Assembly (NCBI GenBank): GCA_038503075.1
Contig: JBCAML010000011.1
Location: forward strand, 496,001 to 560,000
Origin: Gyromitra esculenta
Taxonomy: Eukaryota; Ascomycota; Pezizomycetes; Pezizales; Discinaceae
Length of the DNA: 64,000 nucleotides
Direction of reading: 5' to 3'
Shown here: piece by piece, positions 58,861 through 64,000 of the stretch
How the letters are laid out: each line of letters starts with the position of its first letter
Numbering within the stretch: position 1 is the first letter of the stretch
Position numbers and translations under genes: made by a program
Notes under the pieces: model-generated
Database searches by the model: none
The model's input: the letters and a program-made list of their open reading frames with translations, nothing else
Told to the model about the DNA's origin: nothing

Positions 58861-59468
58861 GATGGGCGAAGCTGGTGGGATTCTGTAGAGGAAGTTTTGT
58901 TTGTGATGGTGGAGTTGAAGTTGCATGGAGGGGCAGATTTCCGCCAAATTGAAAATGCGGCGTTGGATTAGGGTTAGCCCTGGGACCACTATCGCTCACC
59001 AATCATTGCAGAAATATTAAATAACTAATACAAATTCTAGTGATTTTTGGTGCAGTGGGCTACAGAGTTTCAAATAAACAGTGGAATCTTGAAGTAAGCA
59101 AAGCCAGGAACTAATGGGTTATAAGCATGACGGGGTGCGTGTACGGATCATTATATGTAAATTCTCCCTTGCAGACCCATAACAACAATAGCAACGTTCC
59201 CAAGAAAGGAACACCCCTGGTGCCAGTACCAGCTCTGAGTTAAAGAGTGCAACTTAAACACAGGTAAAGACAGATGCATCCTTTCCCCATTTCTTCCATC
59301 CTTTACCACTCGATGCCAACAGCAGATGTTAAGTAGACCCAACAAATTGCACAGTTTAGAGCGCAAAACTGCTGTTCTTGTAGCGCAATCAAACCTCAAT
59401 AATCAAGTCCATAGTCCTCGGAAGAATAGACCACTCCCAAACAAATATACAGAGTTCTTCACCCAGAC
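58861..59468. other. Intergenic between eIF3k and TSR3
   Basis: 608 bp, holding the eIF3k promoter and the TSR3 3' flank. No supported ORF. Confidence 0.5.
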
Positions 59469-60666
59469 CTAGGACCCCAGCCCCCGCTTCGGCGCAGAGA
59501 TTATTGTCCTTGAGAAGACAACAGATAACTCATCTGGCCGACTATTTGAAGGCCTTATTATTGAAGGCCCTAACTCCTCCTCCGCTATCACCGGGGCAGC
59601 ATCGTAAATACCTTCATGCTCATCCCTATCGCTTCCATAATCCTCATCACTATGACTTAGTTCCTCGTGTACCGGCTCTGCAGGATCTTTCGTTCGTCTG
59701 GTCGGTAATGGGTTGGCAAAAGCTCTGGAAGCCAAAACTTTCTGCCGAAGGTACTCTTGGTACTCATCGTCATCATCGTCATCCGATGGAGGCATCTCCA
59801 AGTTCCTCTCACTCTGCAGCTGATCCTCGTCCTCGCCCTCGTCTTCATCACTATCACCCTCCGCCTTCACTGGCATTTTATTCAAATTGCCACCTCCCCA
59901 TGCATCCAAATCTGCCCCTTTGTTCTCCCTACTATCTTTATATTCCTTCTCCAATTGCTCCAACCACTCGGACTCAACCTTCTTCACCCCCTCCGCATCT
60001 TCACATTGGCTATATTTCCTCAGCAGCTCCCCATTAATCCTCATAAACTCCTCTCCATACGAAAAGGGTTCCAGGATCATCTCCGCCCATTCACTATAAC
60101 CCATAATCGCAAAACAAGCCGCCAAAGCCTCTGCACAATTGAGCTTCCACGGCCGCCCGTAATTGACGCTATTGGTCGCAACAAGGTACGGAAGCAGCCG
60201 TTCGCATTTTCCGCCAATCTTAGCGAACGGGACGTCGTCAAGCCGCGCCCAGGAGCATTCAACGACCGCAGCACCGAATTCTTCAAGGAGATGTTTGTCG
60301 GCGTTGGAAACAACAGATGAGCCATTCGGCCTAGCAAAATGTGTCAGTAACAGAAGCCCAGAGTGGTTGGGAAAGGCATACGTTATCACCACACCACTAA
60401 ACTTCTTCCCAATAGGAAGATCCCGCATAAGACCTTGTCGAATCAGCTTCTTCCCCGAACACCGCTCTGGATCACAATGTCCAAGATCCCAAGCAGCAGC
60501 TATAAGCGACATCAGCTAGTATATCCCTAGTAGTTCCCAGAAACCACGGACCTTTGTACGGTGGCTTTGGAACTAGTTCGCCATCTTCGCCTCTCCGCCC
60601 ACCGCGGGGATTACTCCTATATCTGTCCCTTCCTTTCGAATGGTTGTTGCGGTTTTTTTTGACCAT
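59469..60666 (-). CDS. TSR3: 18S rRNA aminocarboxypropyltransferase Tsr3
   Basis: Three exons: 60666-60552, 60499-60382 and 60330-59469, giving 364 aa. The core is highly conserved: AAAWDLGHCDPERCSGKKLIRQG, FSGVVITPNGSSVVS across the second intron, VVECSWARLDDVPF, LPYLVATNSVNYGRPWKLNCAEALAA and the C-terminal FSYGEEFMRINGELLRKY. Tsr3 adds the 3-amino-3-carboxypropyl group to the hypermodified pseudouridine of 18S rRNA late in small-subunit maturation in the cytoplasm. After the core comes a ~140-residue acidic, disordered tail rich in Asp/Glu. The acceptor TATAG at 60500 was chosen over an earlier TAG to keep the frame. Confidence 0.94.
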
Positions 60667-61289
60667 TTCGGCTGTGTCGTGGTGGCGGGGCAGATTCACG
60701 GAGTAGCTGAGATTAGGTAGCAGTGTTATAGATGCGGTGACGCTTGGTGTACGTGGGCTTGGCATCCGTAATATGCGACTGCATATGGCTCCGGGGACGC
60801 TAGGAACTGCTTGCTTCAACGCCAGCATCAACAATATTAATTACAATCCGTGAATATTATATTTATATTGGATGACAAGACTGTGTGTGGATTTGTTACA
60901 CACATATAGCTTGCTGAGGGTTTAGATAAGAAGGAAAAAATAGTAAAATAAAAAACACGGATACCCAGGCCTTCATCCAGGCCTACATGTAGCTATAGGC
61001 CTACTATCAAGCGGAACGACATGTGCAAAGTCGCCAGCCAGCAAATCAGATAGGCAGCCTCGTCGCACAGATCATATCAACTTTTTTTTCAGTAAGATCT
61101 CAAATACTCTAATTGCTATCCTCGAAGTAAATATTGCTAAACTATTTGTACAGTCGTCCTAAATAGGCAACCCCTCGACACAGTCAAAGAATTATAAATC
61201 CTATAATCTATGATCAACACCCACCAGGAAATCACTTCAGAGACCCAAATATAGCCCATATTTACACCATATCAACTTCTCTTCCGTTA
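60667..61289. other. Intergenic
   Basis: 623 bp: TSR3 promoter side and 3' flank of the chromate transporter. T/A-rich, no ORF. Confidence 0.5.
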
Positions 61290-62823
61290 CTAAACAAATA
61301 AAAACTGGCCAGCAATAGCACTACAGATCATTAGCAGTAACGCCGTATACTTATTCGTGTACTTGTACATCATAGCAAGTGTGATCATATACAGTACTGC
61401 TGCAGGCCTAGCCTGAGCTACTTGCTGAAGGTCTTTCTGAACGTCCGAAACATCCTGAGAGCCCGCGACACCAGCCTTCAAAAGCTGAACTGCAATCACT
61501 GCAATCACTCCTATAATCGCGCCACAGAGACCATCAGAGAACGCCCAAGATGCTACGCCGGGGAACATACGAGTTAGTTCCAGCAAAACAGAAACCCAGA
61601 AGGAATAACATACCCTATTCCTCACCAGCTTCTCTAAAACCTCATGCCCCGCAATAGTAAACACAAAACACGGAAAAAAAATCCCCAACGTAATCACAAC
61701 TGCACCCAAAAACGCCTTTCCCAGCCCACCATCAGTATACCCGCCCTGGAATCCCACAAATGTCGCAAAAATAACCAATAGCGCCAGTAACGCGTTTCCG
61801 ATAGCGACGCCGTCTATGAAACCATTCTGCAGCAGCCAAGCTCCGAAAATAACTGCCTCGACCTGCATAAACGGGATTGCAGTATAAGCTCCCCCAAAAG
61901 AAAAGCTTCCAGCGGCGAGGCCGAAGAGGAAGAGGTGGAGGGGGCTGGGGGTTCGTGCGATTCCCAGAGCAAGTGAGAGATCAGAGGGGAAGCCGTGGTA
62001 GACAACGTAAAGAGTACAACCGACATACTGGAGGATGAATAGGAGTGCGGCAAAAATGAAAATGCGGCGAGTGATGAGCGTGTATATCACGCTGTACAGG
62101 CCAAGGGATATGAATCTAAAGATTACTATTACCAAAAATTCCGTTTTAGTAGATAACCGAGTGATTTTCTATGTTTGGAATGAATATACTGACATGTTTA
62201 TTCGTAGGGCGCTGTTTATGGCGGTGAAAACTGCTGCTGCGACAAGATAGGGGTTTACTCTACGAGTTTGGTGGTGTATAACTGTATGATTGGCGATCTT
62301 ATGGGTCGCTCTCAGAATCTAAAACCCATCAGTACGTACTCGAAATCCAAGAGCCCTCAACTGCCAACAAATGGCATACCATGGCTGCAACAATCGGCTG
62401 CAGCGCTCTAAAGCTCGCACTGAAATACACATTGCCAAACCCCACCACAGCATAAACATAGCTCGCTATCAACATCAACAAAAACCCTGGCAAGATAGAC
62501 CCCAATTCCGCGACAATCCCACCAACTCTCCCCGCAGACAGACATCCAAAGAACATGTAAAGCTCTGCCACCTCCGGTCCTGGTAGAATCTGATAAACGG
62601 AGAAAACCCGCTGGAACCTCGCAAGCGTGATCCATCTTTCCTGGATCACAAGACGGTCCTTAATCAATGTGATTTGCGCAACAGAACCGCCCCACGCAAA
62701 GAGCCCGAAGTTTGAAAAAAAGAACCAAAACAGTTTCAGCAGGCCTATTTGGGGGACATTGGAATTGTCGTGCAGACCTTCCGATTCTACTTCCGATAAG
62801 ACGCGGGTAACATCAGACAGCAC
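61290..62823 (-). CDS. Chromate ion transporter (CHR family), two-domain
   Basis: Three exons: 62823-62380, 62318-62194 and 62115-61290, giving 464 aa. It is a multi-pass membrane protein with two homologous CHR halves. The first half has LLKLFWFFFSNFGLFAWGGSVAQI and FQRVFSVYQILPGPEVAELYMFFG, and the second has LHLFLFGLAAGSFSFGGAYTAIPFMQ, FIDGVAIGNALLALLVIFATFVGFQGGY and LGAVVITLGIFFPCFVFTI. The two half motifs (FGG/WGG and PGP-type) are the family signature. The family exports or takes up chromate/sulfate-type anions; direction is not readable here. About 20 residues around 61600 (YSFWVSVLLELTRMFPG) could be a retained intron, but the only splice choice breaks the frame, so they are kept. 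Confidence 0.88.
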
Positions 62824-64000
62824 GATTACTGGAGGGGCCGGGGATTGGGATTCGAGATCTATTTTTCAGCATTAGGAGCTGATGTTCTTGCGGTAGTCCG
62901 TTCCACGGAGGACCGGGCTGCAATGGATATATTGTCTGGATTCATGCCGTGTAAAATACCGTACTGAACTTTGAAGAGTTCTTAACGTTCTTCAAAAAAA
63001 TAATCCCCCCCTATTTCCTCCTCACGGTACACTATAGATGAGGATTCTCACACCTTTCAAGGGGCACAGGTGGTGTGTATGATTAGCCAGTTATTGCGCC
63101 ATTTCCAAGAACTTCATCTGTCTACCAGCACAGATAAATTTACGTAACGCTTGATTAGTTATGTGGTCTCGAGTGACTCAATGTGACTCCAAGCTTCGAG
63201 GCAGCAGTGAAGCAGTCTGCAGCATGTCGAGAGAAGCTATGATCTTCTTGTGTCTGCCAGATCTTTGCGTGCCTCAAAGCGTGACATCGTGTGGGTGTCC
63301 TTAGCAACGGAAACAAACATCTTCTAGGGTTAGGGTTGCGTGATAGCTTATCTTGGTTTCAAGTACTTGTTTATTCTGTTCGGGGCTCTGCTGCAACATT
63401 GACTACATGTATTTAAACTATGCACGATGCCTAGTAGTGTGGAAAATAAACCAATACGGATACAGGAATTTCTACACCATAGGCCACAAGAACCGCAATA
63501 TTCAAGACATGCAAAACTTCAATCTTACCTAATAATTTGGGTTTGATGGCGAGACTAAGGTCTTGCTGCAGAATTAAGTTCCGTATTCCGGGCAACGCTG
63601 AGTTATAGCGATCAATCAGACCATCGAAGTGCAGGGACTTGCAGCTGCGTATTCCAACTCACAAAACTGCACATTTGATACCAAATACCCAGCTTACATG
63701 TAAGTATAGAGTATCGTGCCCAACCGAGACCACATGTACTTTTAAGCTCTATGGAGTATTTATCATGGGCTGAAATCCTTACGGTCGGAAAGGATAGATG
63801 GCCTATCAAAAATACCGCGGACGCACTCCCAAGGCATGGAACCTCAAATGGCGGATATCATAAAATTATGTACCATTCGAATGCATCTACCTGGTACGGT
63901 TTAAAACTATTCTGGAGTATACGTTTTTTTCTCCAGGGCCCGCCATGAGCCGTCACTCGGCCTGGCTCGGCTCCTGAAATCACCTGGGCCATGCCCACGA
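62824..64000. other. Intergenic to window end
   Basis: About 1.2 kb with only short ORFs (for example 63612-63809 minus, 63751-63948 plus), none with a motif. The first part is the promoter side of the chromate transporter. Confidence 0.5.

Noticed and set aside
61570..61640. Third intron in the chromate transporter (GTATGT…GTAG near 61610)
   Set aside because: Good donor, branch and acceptor are present but the 61-bp length would shift the frame into stops, so the unspliced reading was kept.

Overview
The window looks like nuclear DNA of a filamentous ascomycete (Pezizomycotina). Genes carry several short introns (about 45-100 bp, one of 258 bp) with GT...AG ends and CTAAC/CTGAY-like branch sites. 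Gene content is typically fungal: SPT10, MIC19, FMP25 and a chromate transporter, plus eIF3k, which budding yeast lacks. The mobile elements are a chromovirus-type Ty3/Gypsy family and a Tad-like LINE. I cannot name the genus. Exon models were built by hand from splice signals and reading phase; they all close in frame, but they are predictions.

Region 1 (1-15.3 kb) is a transposon nest. A LINE on the minus strand (ORF1, ORF2) is interrupted by a solo LTR (13488-13886, 5-bp duplication GGATG) and is cut at 11909 by a chromodomain-bearing Gypsy element A (522-11909). Element A is itself interrupted in its protease region by a second member of the same family, element B (2692-8415, duplication ATTAT). 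Both gag ORFs are open while both pol regions are riddled with small indels. The left flank of A is not recognisable LINE sequence and A has no target duplication, so that junction is suspect.

Region 2 (16-25 kb): an F-box protein with a predicted membrane segment (minus strand), a gene-poor stretch with a probable intron-containing tRNA-Tyr, then RanBP1 and MIC19 transcribed divergently, and one orphan ORF. Region 3 (26-33.4 kb): mitochondrial IF-2 with an expanded hexapeptide repeat, head to head with an SPT10-like acetyltransferase/zinc-finger protein, then a PDAP1/PP28-family protein. Region 4 (33.4-37.6 kb) is apparently gene-poor. Region 5 (37.6-42.4 kb): a hypothetical Cys-rich/Pro-rich protein, RVB1 and an AMMECR1-domain protein. 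Region 6 (42.4-52 kb) is sparse: a 34-bp minisatellite, an orphan ORF, a second F-box-like protein and a small secreted protein gene. Region 7 (52-64 kb) is dense housekeeping: FMP25-like RCC1 protein and COG3 (divergent), eIF3k, TSR3 and a two-domain chromate transporter.

The single-copy genes form no obvious cluster or pathway. They serve general functions: ribosome biogenesis and translation (TSR3, eIF3k, mtIF2), mitochondrial architecture and respiratory assembly (MIC19, FMP25), Golgi tethering (COG3), nuclear transport (RanBP1) and chromatin (RVB1, SPT10). The least explained items are the transposon nest, including a possible self-priming signal, the membrane-anchored F-box protein, the small secreted protein and the 34-bp minisatellite.
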